From: an uncultured Ruminococcus sp.
GTDB taxonomy: Bacteria; Bacillota; Clostridia; Oscillospirales; Ruminococcaceae
DNA length: 6,896 bases
Direction of reading: 5' to 3'
Assembly (NCBI GenBank): GCA_900554975.1
Contig: USJI01000054.1
Location: 1-6,896 of the forward strand
Shown here one piece after another: positions 1 through 6,009 of this stretch. Position numbers and translations under genes: made by a program. The notes beneath the pieces were generated by a model that saw only the letters and a list, made by a program, of their open reading frames with translations, searched no databases and was not told the DNA's origin. Positions within the stretch are counted from its first letter, which is position 1. Each line of letters begins with the position of its first letter.

Positions 1-388
1 GTGAAGGATCGGCTTTTACAAGTCCGTCAGAAAGGTCAAGTGTTTCCTTCTGATCAAGTAGACTGTTATTTTCAAATATCTGAGAAATCCAGCCGTCAGA
101 ATTCTTTTCAGAGCCCTTTAAAAATTCCGGTGACAAAATACTGAATATATCCGTAAACTGTTCCGGAATGATATTTTCTGAAGCGGTCTGCTGTGTATTC
201 TGAAAGAGCTGCGGATCAAAAATCCCGGTCATTTCAGCATTCTGGTTTGTGCCGTTAATCATCATGGAAATAATATCAGCGAATGATATTCCCGATGACA
301 TCATCTGTGAAACGGTCATACCCTGTCCGGACTGTCTCAGCGAATTCAGCGATGAAACAAGATTCTGTGAAATCTGTTCTGTTTCCAT
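1..388 (-). CDS. Partial gene in the fliK position, possible hook-length control protein (5' part only)
   Basis: An open frame of 129 codons runs from ATG 388-386 to the left edge with no stop, so the 3' end is missing. A near-consensus Shine-Dalgarno site (393-404) fixes the start. The visible protein begins METEQISQNLVSSLNSLRQS. It is rich in Gln, Ser, Asn and Met, has no signal peptide, no membrane segment and no domain I recognise. It starts 31 nt after the fliJ stop, where Firmicutes flagellar operons usually carry fliK, sometimes after the membrane-anchored ylxF/motE. FliK is a secreted ruler that measures hook length and switches export specificity; its N-terminal half is poorly conserved and low in complexity, so this sequence is compatible with it. 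The diagnostic C-terminal domain lies outside the window. Lack of an N-terminal membrane helix argues against YlxF. The FliK assignment is therefore positional inference. Confidence 0.55.
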   Translation of the reverse strand, partial: METEQISQNLVSSLNSLRQSGQGMTVSQMMSSGISFADIISMMINGTNQNAEMTGIFDPQLFQNTQQTASENIIPEQFTDIFSILSPEFLKGSEKNSDGWISQIFENNSLLDQKETLDLSDGLVKADPS

Positions 389-392
389 TGTA

Positions 393-404
393 CTCACCCC
401 CTTT
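393..404 (-). promoter_or_regulatory. Ribosome binding site of the gene starting at 388
   Basis: On the minus strand this reads AAAGGGGGTGAG, one mismatch from the AAAGGAGGTGA ideal. The G-run ends 8 nt before the ATG at 388. It lies in the 31-nt gap after fliJ and is strong enough for initiation without coupling to the upstream gene. Confidence 0.8.
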
Positions 405-419
405 CAATGAAATTATTCT

Positions 420-863
420 TTACTGCTCCGCCGTCATTTTAAACGAAAGAAATTCTTCTATTGAAGTTTCATTTTCTTTGGCAAGCATATGATTATATTC
501 ATTTTTCTGTTCTTCTTTAAGTTTGTCAAGCCCGGAAACATCCTGTGAAAGAGCCACAACACGTCTTCTCTGCTTTTCTATTTTCATATCAGTTATGTTT
601 ATCTGATACCTGACTTCGGTTTCCTCACGTTTTATTCCGTCCATCTGCATACTGTAAAACATAAGCTTTGAAGCCGTTGTACCTTTTGCTATCTCTTTCT
701 GTGACTGATTGCTTAAAGCGTCCATATTACAGGCAAGGGTATCAAGACGCTGTTCATACTCATTTTTTTCACGCCTTAAACTCATGAGAATATTTTTTTC
801 AGACTCAAGAATCTGTTTTTTATAATCATGCATTTTCTGCATTGAAAAAACAAACTTTTTCAT
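420..863 (-). CDS. fliJ: Flagellar export protein FliJ (export ATPase stalk/chaperone)
   Basis: FliJ is the small antiparallel coiled-coil protein that sits in the central pore of the FliI hexamer. It links the ATPase to the FlhA gate and helps recycle export chaperones. The 147-residue product has the family's usual length (about 145-150). It starts MKKFVFSMQKMHDYKKQILE, with the basic/aromatic opening and the 'K..DYK.Q' pattern typical of FliJ. Nearly the whole chain is charged and helix-forming: two long helices (about 8-55 and 65-130) separated by a short GTTAS turn near 61-65. There is no membrane segment. It follows fliI after 12 nt, with AGGAGGG at 868-874 close before the ATG at 863. 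Family assignment rests on length, helical character and the fliH-fliI-fliJ context, since FliJ sequences are weakly conserved. It ends in TAA at 422-420. Confidence 0.9.
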   Translation of the reverse strand: MKKFVFSMQKMHDYKKQILESEKNILMSLRREKNEYEQRLDTLACNMDALSNQSQKEIAKGTTASKLMFYSMQMDGIKREETEVRYQINITDMKIEKQRRRVVALSQDVSGLDKLKEEQKNEYNHMLAKENETSIEEFLSFKMTAEQ

Positions 864-875
864 TTAGCCCTCCTA

Positions 876-2192
876 TTATGAAACAATCTCATTCATAATA
901 GCTACTGTATCGTTAAAATCAACCTTCTGATTAACAGGCTGCTGCAAGAATTCATTGATAGCCTGCATTCTCTTGATTGCCTCATCAAGTTCCGGATTAG
1001 TTCCGCTTTTGTATGCACCAATTGAAATAAGATCTGCATTTTCCTGATACAGCGACATGATTTTTCGTATCTTTGAAGCATTTGCTTTCTGCTCCGGCGA
1101 AGCTATCTCAGACATAAGACGGCTTATGCTCGCCGTAACATCAATAGCAGGATAATGGTTTTTCATGGCAATTTTTCTTGAGAGCATTATATGTCCGTCA
1201 ATAATGCCCCTGACCGTATCTGAAACCGGTTCATTGGAATCATCGCCCTCTACAAGTACCGTAAAAATACCTGTTATAGAACCTGTTTTGAAGTTTCCGC
1301 AGCGTTCAAGAAGCTTTGGCAAAGATGCATATATTGAAGGTGTGTATCCTCTTGCAACAGGAGGTTCACCGATGCTGAGTCCGACTTCACGTTCAGCCAT
1401 GCAGTAACGTGTAAGCGAATCCATCATAAGAAGAACATCTTTCCCCATATCCTTGAAATATTCGGCAACCGTTGTCGCGGTAAGTGCACATTTTGAACGC
1501 ATCATAGCCGGCTGGTCAGATGTCGCTATAACGAGAACAGATCTTGCAAGACCCTCAGGGCCAAGATCACGGTTTATAAACTCCATAACCTCTCTGCCAC
1601 GTTCACCTACAAGTGCGATAACATTTACATCAGCTTTGATGTTTCGTGCAATCATACCCATCAGTGTACTCTTTCCGACACCGCTTCCCGCAAAGATACC
1701 CATTCTTTGCCCCTTGCCAATTGTAAGCATTCCGTCAATTGCTTTTATGCCGAATTCAAGCGGCTGTGCAATCGGAGGACGCTCCATAGGATTGGAACGC
1801 TTTCCGTTAATGCTGTAAAATGAACCCTGTTCAATCGGGCCTTTTCCGTCTATCGGATTCCCGACAGCATCTATGGCACGGCCAATAAGCGACTCGCTTA
1901 CATTTATCATAAGCTTTTCATTGGTATTCTCAACAAAGCTACCATATCCAATGCCGTCCATATCAGAATAAGGCATAAGTACAACCTTGCCTTCCTTGAA
2001 TCCTGCAATTTCAGAAAGTACCACACGTTTATTAAGATTGGAGGACATTCTGCATATATCCCCTATATTTCCAGTTATGCCTGAAGCTTCAACCGTCATT
2101 CCGACAATCTGTTCGATCTTGCCGTATGTTTTATAAAAATTATTCATTTTTATGTTACGGCAAAGTTCTGACTGATCAAGGCTGACTTTCAT
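876..2192 (-). CDS. fliI: Flagellum-specific ATPase FliI (type III export ATPase)
   Basis: FliI is the cytoplasmic hexameric ATPase of the flagellar type III export apparatus and a relative of the F1-ATPase beta subunit. It unfolds and delivers rod, hook and filament substrates to the FlhA/FlhB gate. The 438-residue length is normal. An N-terminal beta-barrel domain (about 20-95) precedes the catalytic core. Visible motifs are the Walker A loop AGSGVGKST (168-176, Lys174), the catalytic-Glu motif VGERGREV (195-202, Glu197), Walker B VLLMMDS (253-259, Asp258) and the alpha/beta ATPase signature PAIDVTASIS (348-357). All key residues are intact, so the enzyme should be active. The C-terminal helical domain carries 'LYQENADLISIGAYKSGTNPELDEAI'-like spacing typical of FliI (381-406). 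The start ATG at 2192 lies inside the end of fliH (17-nt overlap), with AAGGGAG at 2199-2205 and a 6-nt spacer, indicating translational coupling. Confidence 0.98.
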   Translation of the reverse strand: MKVSLDQSELCRNIKMNNFYKTYGKIEQIVGMTVEASGITGNIGDICRMSSNLNKRVVLSEIAGFKEGKVVLMPYSDMDGIGYGSFVENTNEKLMINVSESLIGRAIDAVGNPIDGKGPIEQGSFYSINGKRSNPMERPPIAQPLEFGIKAIDGMLTIGKGQRMGIFAGSGVGKSTLMGMIARNIKADVNVIALVGERGREVMEFINRDLGPEGLARSVLVIATSDQPAMMRSKCALTATTVAEYFKDMGKDVLLMMDSLTRYCMAEREVGLSIGEPPVARGYTPSIYASLPKLLERCGNFKTGSITGIFTVLVEGDDSNEPVSDTVRGIIDGHIMLSRKIAMKNHYPAIDVTASISRLMSEIASPEQKANASKIRKIMSLYQENADLISIGAYKSGTNPELDEAIKRMQAINEFLQQPVNQKVDFNDTVAIMNEIVS

Positions 2193-3006
2193 TGCTATCT
2201 CCCTTATCCAGATTATCTACAAAATCCTTAAGGTTATGAAGCTGTTCTGAAAGGGTTGCAACAACGATACCGCTTGATGTATTCAGCACACAGGTATCCT
2301 TCGGTGCATCATCAGACAAAACAAACTCAATTGTTTTTCCTTCTGTATTAAGCTCTTTTTCCAGCGAATCAATATATCCGGAAAGCTTGCTTGAAACTTC
2401 AACCTTAACCCACTTTGCATCTCTTACTGACTTTACAGCGTCCTTTATTACATTATACATCAGAAGGTCATCTTCTTCAATCTTCTGTGATATAACTTTT
2501 TCGCATATTGTCAGTGCAAGATGTTTAAGCTCACTGCTGTATTTTTCAAAATAACTGTTCTGTTCGTTCTTTATTTCCTCAACGGACTGTGTAATATAAT
2601 GTGCCAGATGTTCAAAGAGTTCTGATTTTTCTGCAACTGCGGCATTTTTTCCGTCATTATAAGCGTCCTGCTTTATTTGATCAGACATTGAATGAGCTTC
2701 GTTTATAATCCGCTCGCTCTCAGCCTTTGCATCTGCAAGAGTTTTATCTGCCTCAGTTTTAGCATTTTTTATCATCGTATCGCACTTCTGCTGAGCAATT
2801 ATTTTTTTTCTGCCGATTTCACCGGCACACGCATTTTTGACTTCCTCAGTTATTTCCTTACGAAGATTTTCTATAAGTGCCTGTTCCTTTATCTTCGCCT
2901 CGTTTTCATCTTCATCTGAAAATTCCTCAAGTTTGAATTCAATATCCGGAATTTTCACTGTTCCAATGCCTTTTCGGATTTCACCAGGCTTAAAGACTTT
3001 ATGCAA
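2176..3006 (-). CDS. fliH: Flagellar assembly protein FliH (regulator and stator of the export ATPase)
   Basis: FliH dimerises, binds the N-terminus of FliI, holds ATPase activity in check and docks the ATPase on the C-ring and FlhA. It is related to the peripheral stalk of V/F-type ATPases. The 276 residues show an acidic, probably disordered N-terminal part (about 20-40), a long Ala/Glu/Lys-rich coiled coil (about 40-125, with ADKTLADAKAESERI at 86-100), and a C-terminal V-ATPase subunit-E-like domain (about 130-265) ending in the family pattern TCVLNTSSGIVVATLSEQL (238-256). The start is TTG at 3006-3004. The codon just upstream is an in-frame TAA, the next candidate start is a GTG 16 codons in, and AGGA at 3015-3018 is well spaced. 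It overlaps the end of fliG by 8 nt and fliI by 17 nt, so the three are probably translationally coupled. The N-terminus has no Trp residues, unlike enterobacterial FliH, whose Trp7 and Trp10 contact FlhA. Confidence 0.92.
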   Translation of the reverse strand: MHKVFKPGEIRKGIGTVKIPDIEFKLEEFSDEDENEAKIKEQALIENLRKEITEEVKNACAGEIGRKKIIAQQKCDTMIKNAKTEADKTLADAKAESERIINEAHSMSDQIKQDAYNDGKNAAVAEKSELFEHLAHYITQSVEEIKNEQNSYFEKYSSELKHLALTICEKVISQKIEEDDLLMYNVIKDAVKSVRDAKWVKVEVSSKLSGYIDSLEKELNTEGKTIEFVLSDDAPKDTCVLNTSSGIVVATLSEQLHNLKDFVDNLDKGDSNESQP

Positions 3007-4024
3007 TTATCTCATCCTCTCCGCCCTTTGAAATTACTATTTCACCGGCTTCTTCAAGTCTTCTGATTACAGCAACTATCTTCTGCTGTGCCTCTTCAAC
3101 ATCACGCATACGGACATTATGCAGATACTGCATATCCGTCTGTATTGTTTCTCTCTGTCTTTGAGACATATTGCTGAAAATAACATTTGTAACTTCTTCC
3201 GAAGCCGCTTTGAGTGCAATGGTAAGATCTTTTGTATCGATCTCCCTGATAAATGTCTGTATTTCCATATTGTCGAGATATACGATATCGTCGAACACAA
3301 ACATAAGCTTTTTGATTTCTTCTGCAAGTTCCGGATCTTCGTCCGAAAGTTCCTCGAAAATATATTTTTCCGTTTTTCTGTCAACTCTGTTCATGATTTC
3401 AGCTATGTAATTTACGCCGCCGAATTCTGTAACATCAACAGAAGCAATTGCAGAAGCTTTCTTGCTGAGTACTGACTCCACTACACCGATAATCTCAGGT
3501 GAGGCTCTGTCCAGATTTGATATTCTTTTAATAACATCGAGCTGTATTTCATTCGGAAGCTCGGAAATTATCTGTGAAGCCTGTTCAGCTCTTGCATACG
3601 AAAGAACAATGGCTATTGTCTGTGGGTGTTCATTCTGAATCATCATAAGAAGATTTTTATAATCTATCTTTCTTATGAACTCAAAAGACCTCTTCTTACC
3701 TGTTTTCAGAACCTGTTCCATAAGGTATGCCGAACGCTGTGCACCAAACGCCTTGTCAAGAACATCTTTTGCATACGCCTCGCCGCCTTCGGTAACGACT
3801 TTCTGTGTAACGCACATATCATAGAAATCTTCCATGATCTGTTTCATATCTTCGGAAGACAAAAGGTCAATTTTTGCAATTTCCCCTGTAATAGCTTCTA
3901 TTTCGTCCTCACGAAGATATTTATACACTTCCGCCGCACTGTCAACACCCAGAGCTATCATTATCGCCGCAACTTTAGTAGTAGTAGTTATTGTCTGCTG
4001 ACTATCTGTTTTTGCGGAAGCCAT
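2999..4024 (-). CDS. fliG: Flagellar motor switch protein FliG (rotor)
   Basis: FliG forms the rotor ring on the cytoplasmic face of the MS-ring. Its N-domain binds FliF, its middle domain binds FliM, and its C-domain meets the MotA stator to make torque. With ATG 4024 as start the product is 341 residues, normal for the family. An AAGGAG site 10 nt upstream fits this ATG, whereas the GTG three codons earlier lies 1 nt from that site. Landmarks: a Ser/Thr/Gln-rich tail (7-16), the N-domain (17-100), the EHPQ motif (132-135), the GGV hinge (202-204), MFVFDDI (241-247) and the torque region (about 255-325). By alignment with E. coli, torque residues K264, R281, D289 and R297 correspond to Lys272, Arg289, Asp297 and Arg305 here, while the D288 position is Thr296. 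The usual GPVR loop reads HNVR (302-305). The gene starts 1 nt after the fliF stop. Confidence 0.97.
   Translation of the reverse strand: MASAKTDSQQTITTTTKVAAIMIALGVDSAAEVYKYLREDEIEAITGEIAKIDLLSSEDMKQIMEDFYDMCVTQKVVTEGGEAYAKDVLDKAFGAQRSAYLMEQVLKTGKKRSFEFIRKIDYKNLLMMIQNEHPQTIAIVLSYARAEQASQIISELPNEIQLDVIKRISNLDRASPEIIGVVESVLSKKASAIASVDVTEFGGVNYIAEIMNRVDRKTEKYIFEELSDEDPELAEEIKKLMFVFDDIVYLDNMEIQTFIREIDTKDLTIALKAASEEVTNVIFSNMSQRQRETIQTDMQYLHNVRMRDVEEAQQKIVAVIRRLEEAGEIVISKGGEDEIIA
3015..3022 (-). promoter_or_regulatory. Ribosome binding site selecting the TTG start of fliH
   Basis: On the minus strand this reads GGAGAGGA, lying inside the last codons of fliG. The AGGA core ends 8 nt before the TTG at 3006. 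Because an in-frame stop (3009-3007) directly precedes that TTG, this site and the TTG are the only way to start fliH at full length. Confidence 0.75.
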
Positions 4025-4025
4025 T

Positions 4026-5642
4026 TTACTCACGCTCCTTCAGCATTGAACGGATAAGAGCGGCTGTAATTTCAGGGTTATTCTTGGCAAACTCTCTTAC
4101 TTCAAGCTCTGTTGCCTTTTCAGTCTTATTATGTTCTTCAGCGGCTTCTTCAAGAGATTTCTTGTTGTTTTCTTCAATCGTTTCCTGAAGTGATGTAATA
4201 GCTGCTTCGCTTTCTTCCTGCTGACGTTTCATCTTCTTCTTCATGTTTCTGAGTATAAGGAATACTGCCAGTACAACAAGAAGGAGAAGTATCAGACCGC
4301 ATCCGCAAAGAATAAGCACAAGTTTTCCTGTATTGGTGCTGAAGAAACTTCCGCCGTTATTGCTGTCATCAACAACAACAGGGAGTTTATTGCTCTCTCG
4401 GCTGTATACTGAAATATTTTCCTCAGGAATATTTGTAGCATTCTTTACAAGCTGAATAACAGCATTTCTTTCGTCACGGGACATATATGCATTTTCTGTT
4501 GTTACAACAACTGAAATTGAAGCATTCTTGACTGTTCCCTGTGCCTTTTCAGTCTGTCTGAGAAGATATCCCAGATCATACTGTATATCCCTTTCATAAT
4601 GCGGGGTATCGTCACTGTTAAGGTTATCTTCTTCCTTATTCTGATAATTAGGAATATCCGTATTGTTTTCCTCGCCGACAACTCCGCCTTTGTTTACAGC
4701 ATTCTTGTCGGTATCATACTCGACGTGTTCATCAGTCATATATCCCTGTTTTGTATCTTCATCAGGGAGCAGCTGTTTCATTTCTTCTACTACCTTATCG
4801 TAGTCGACCTCAACTGTTGCAACTGCATCAACGCCGTCAGGATAGATGTTCTGCAAAATTGCCCTTGCATTTGCTTCATACTGTGCCTTGAGCGTGTTTG
4901 AATATTCCATTTTGTCAGCCACATCAATGCCGCTGCTTGTATTGGTTGCCTCAACCTCCTCGGCTGAAAGCAGTTCCTGACCGGTACTGCTGTTGATAAC
5001 CGTTACATCTTCCGGCTGGAGCTGCTGTGCACTGAATGCAACAAGGTTTTTTACTGCCGAAACATTTTCAGCTGTAAATCCTGCACTGTTTGAAAGTGTA
5101 AGCGTAACGCTTGCCTTTGCCTTGTCATTATTTTCCTTCCAGGCATAATCACTGCTCTCAGGGAATGTAATAGTTACGATAGCACCCTGTATACCGTCGA
5201 TTCTTTTCAGCGTTGTCTGAAGTCTGTCCTGAAGTTCAAACCGCAGCGTCTGTTTTTTCTCAAATTCAGTCATCGTCATACTGAGGTTGTCAAAAAATGT
5301 ACCGTAAGATGGTGTTGACTGAGGATATCCGAGTTGAGCCAGTTCGTAAACAAGGTTATCCCACTGATCCTTCTTGACCTCTATTTCACCGCCGGAGTTT
5401 ATCTTGGTTTCAACTCCCTTATTCTGGAGTTCAAGATATACTTCCGTTGATTCCTCATTGGACATTCCCGGAAACAGAACAATCCAGTCAGATGAACCCG
5501 AATGATTTAAAAATATCGTAAGTCCCACAGAACCGGCTATTATAACAGCGGCGGCAACAATAATAACAATCTTTATTGTTTTGGTGAAACCCGACCATAA
5601 TGTTTTTACTTTTTCCCAGAGCTTTTTGAATTTTTCTTTCAT
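4026..5642 (-). CDS. fliF: Flagellar MS-ring protein FliF
   Basis: FliF assembles the MS-ring in the cytoplasmic membrane, the base on which the rotor, rod and export gate are built. The 538-residue product has the full family layout. There is a basic cytoplasmic N-terminus, membrane helix 1 (about 23-45), extracytoplasmic ring-building domains RBM1 (about 50-115), RBM2 (about 120-190) and RBM3 (about 230-385), membrane helix 2 (about 441-464), and a charged cytoplasmic tail. The family-typical GGVVGEENNTDIPNYQ stretch lies at 319-334 in the RBM3 insertion. The tail ends in a helix (REFAKNNPEITAALIRSML, 516-534) that fits the FliG-binding motif; the position that is usually Trp in this motif is Met533. 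The start ATG is directly preceded by an in-frame stop. The nearest Shine-Dalgarno-like site, GGAGAG, is 14 nt upstream. It ends 1 nt before fliG, which fits the tight partnership of the two proteins. Confidence 0.97.
   Translation of the reverse strand: MKEKFKKLWEKVKTLWSGFTKTIKIVIIVAAAVIIAGSVGLTIFLNHSGSSDWIVLFPGMSNEESTEVYLELQNKGVETKINSGGEIEVKKDQWDNLVYELAQLGYPQSTPSYGTFFDNLSMTMTEFEKKQTLRFELQDRLQTTLKRIDGIQGAIVTITFPESSDYAWKENNDKAKASVTLTLSNSAGFTAENVSAVKNLVAFSAQQLQPEDVTVINSSTGQELLSAEEVEATNTSSGIDVADKMEYSNTLKAQYEANARAILQNIYPDGVDAVATVEVDYDKVVEEMKQLLPDEDTKQGYMTDEHVEYDTDKNAVNKGGVVGEENNTDIPNYQNKEEDNLNSDDTPHYERDIQYDLGYLLRQTEKAQGTVKNASISVVVTTENAYMSRDERNAVIQLVKNATNIPEENISVYSRESNKLPVVVDDSNNGGSFFSTNTGKLVLILCGCGLILLLLVVLAVFLILRNMKKKMKRQQEESEAAITSLQETIEENNKKSLEEAAEEHNKTEKATELEVREFAKNNPEITAALIRSMLKERE
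4035..4040 (-). promoter_or_regulatory. Ribosome binding site that decides the fliG start
   Basis: Minus-strand AAGGAG lies in the Lys-Glu codons near the end of fliF. Its distance is 10 nt to the ATG at 4024 but only 1 nt to the GTG at 4033, so the ATG is chosen. Confidence 0.8.
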
Positions 5643-5656
5643 TTAATTAAATCATA

Positions 5657-5662
5657 CTCTCC
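5657..5662 (-). promoter_or_regulatory. Weakly placed ribosome binding site of fliF
   Basis: Minus-strand GGAGAG is the only purine-rich candidate in the 42-nt fliE-fliF gap. The spacer to the ATG at 5642 is 14 nt, clearly longer than for the other genes in this operon (4-10 nt), so fliF initiation may be less efficient or may depend on mRNA folding. Confidence 0.5.
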
Positions 5663-5684
5663 ATAAATAAATTTAGAACAAAAA

Positions 5685-5990
5685 TCAAATCTGCATAGAC
5701 ATTATTTCTTTATATGCATTTACAGCTCTCGTTGTCATCTGAACTGTCATTTCAATAGCAGTTGATGCTTTTGTTGCATCCAGCATAGCTGATTCGATAT
5801 CCGTTGATTCACCTGTTGCAATATCATAGGCACTCTGCAGTGACTGTGATTCAAGATCCTTTACGTTCTGGATTTTGGCTTTCAGAATATCACCAAATGA
5901 TTCAGAAGCTTCATCTTTTTTTGTTTCAGCGACCTCTTTAAGAGGTGTGATATTTGATGCGGAAAGTTCCGATAATGGTACTATAAACAT
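5685..5990 (-). CDS. fliE: Flagellar hook-basal body protein FliE (MS-ring/rod adaptor)
   Basis: FliE is the first axial component exported. It joins the MS-ring and export gate to the proximal rod and is needed for export of later subunits. The 101-residue product is of normal length. A variable N-terminal part (1-30) is followed by the helix FGDILKAKIQNVKDLESQS (32-50) and by the conserved C-terminal helix (about 73-100) with AIEMTVQMTTRAVNAYKEIM (79-98), the region that best defines the family. There is no signal peptide, as expected for a type III export substrate. The start ATG at 5990 has AAGGAG at 5999-6004 with an 8-nt spacer. It lies 19 nt after flgC and 42 nt before fliF, the usual flgB-flgC-fliE-fliF order. 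Confidence 0.96.
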   Translation of the reverse strand: MFIVPLSELSASNITPLKEVAETKKDEASESFGDILKAKIQNVKDLESQSLQSAYDIATGESTDIESAMLDATKASTAIEMTVQMTTRAVNAYKEIMSMQI

Positions 5991-6009
5991 GATTAATTCT
6001 CCTTAATTA

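Noticed and set aside
389..419. Terminator or regulatory palindrome between fliJ and the next gene (TTTCATTGAAA)
   Set aside because: The arms are only 5 bp with a one-base centre and there is no T-run, so it cannot form a terminator hairpin; it sits beside a ribosome binding site in a continuing operon.
283..492. Plus-strand open frame spanning the fliJ/next-gene junction
   Set aside because: It is antisense to two genes whose frames and ribosome binding sites are clear.
1453..1818. Plus-strand open frame of 121 codons opposite the fliI catalytic core
   Set aside because: The opposite strand carries the Walker A and Walker B motifs of an intact FliI; the antisense product shows no recognisable features.
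3076..3384. Minus-strand open frame of 102 codons inside fliG in another frame
   Set aside because: It overlaps the conserved FliG C-domain completely, has a Lys/Arg/Ser-rich composition and no ribosome binding site of its own.
4025..4033. GTG at 4033 as fliG start
   Set aside because: The AAGGAG site is only 1 nt away from it; the ATG at 4024 has correct spacing.
3626..4057. Plus-strand open frame of 143 codons opposite fliG
   Set aside because: It lies wholly antisense to a well-conserved gene, has no good ribosome binding site, and its Cys/Phe/His-rich composition is typical of an antisense shadow frame.
4599..4901. Plus-strand hydrophobic open frame opposite fliF
   Set aside because: Its hydrophobicity is what an antisense reading of the charged, Asp/Glu/Asn-rich FliF segment produces; there is no start-site support.
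5643..5684. Internal promoter before fliF (TTGTTC, then TATGAT)
   Set aside because: The spacer is 19 nt and both boxes are weak; AT-rich sequence gives such matches by chance.
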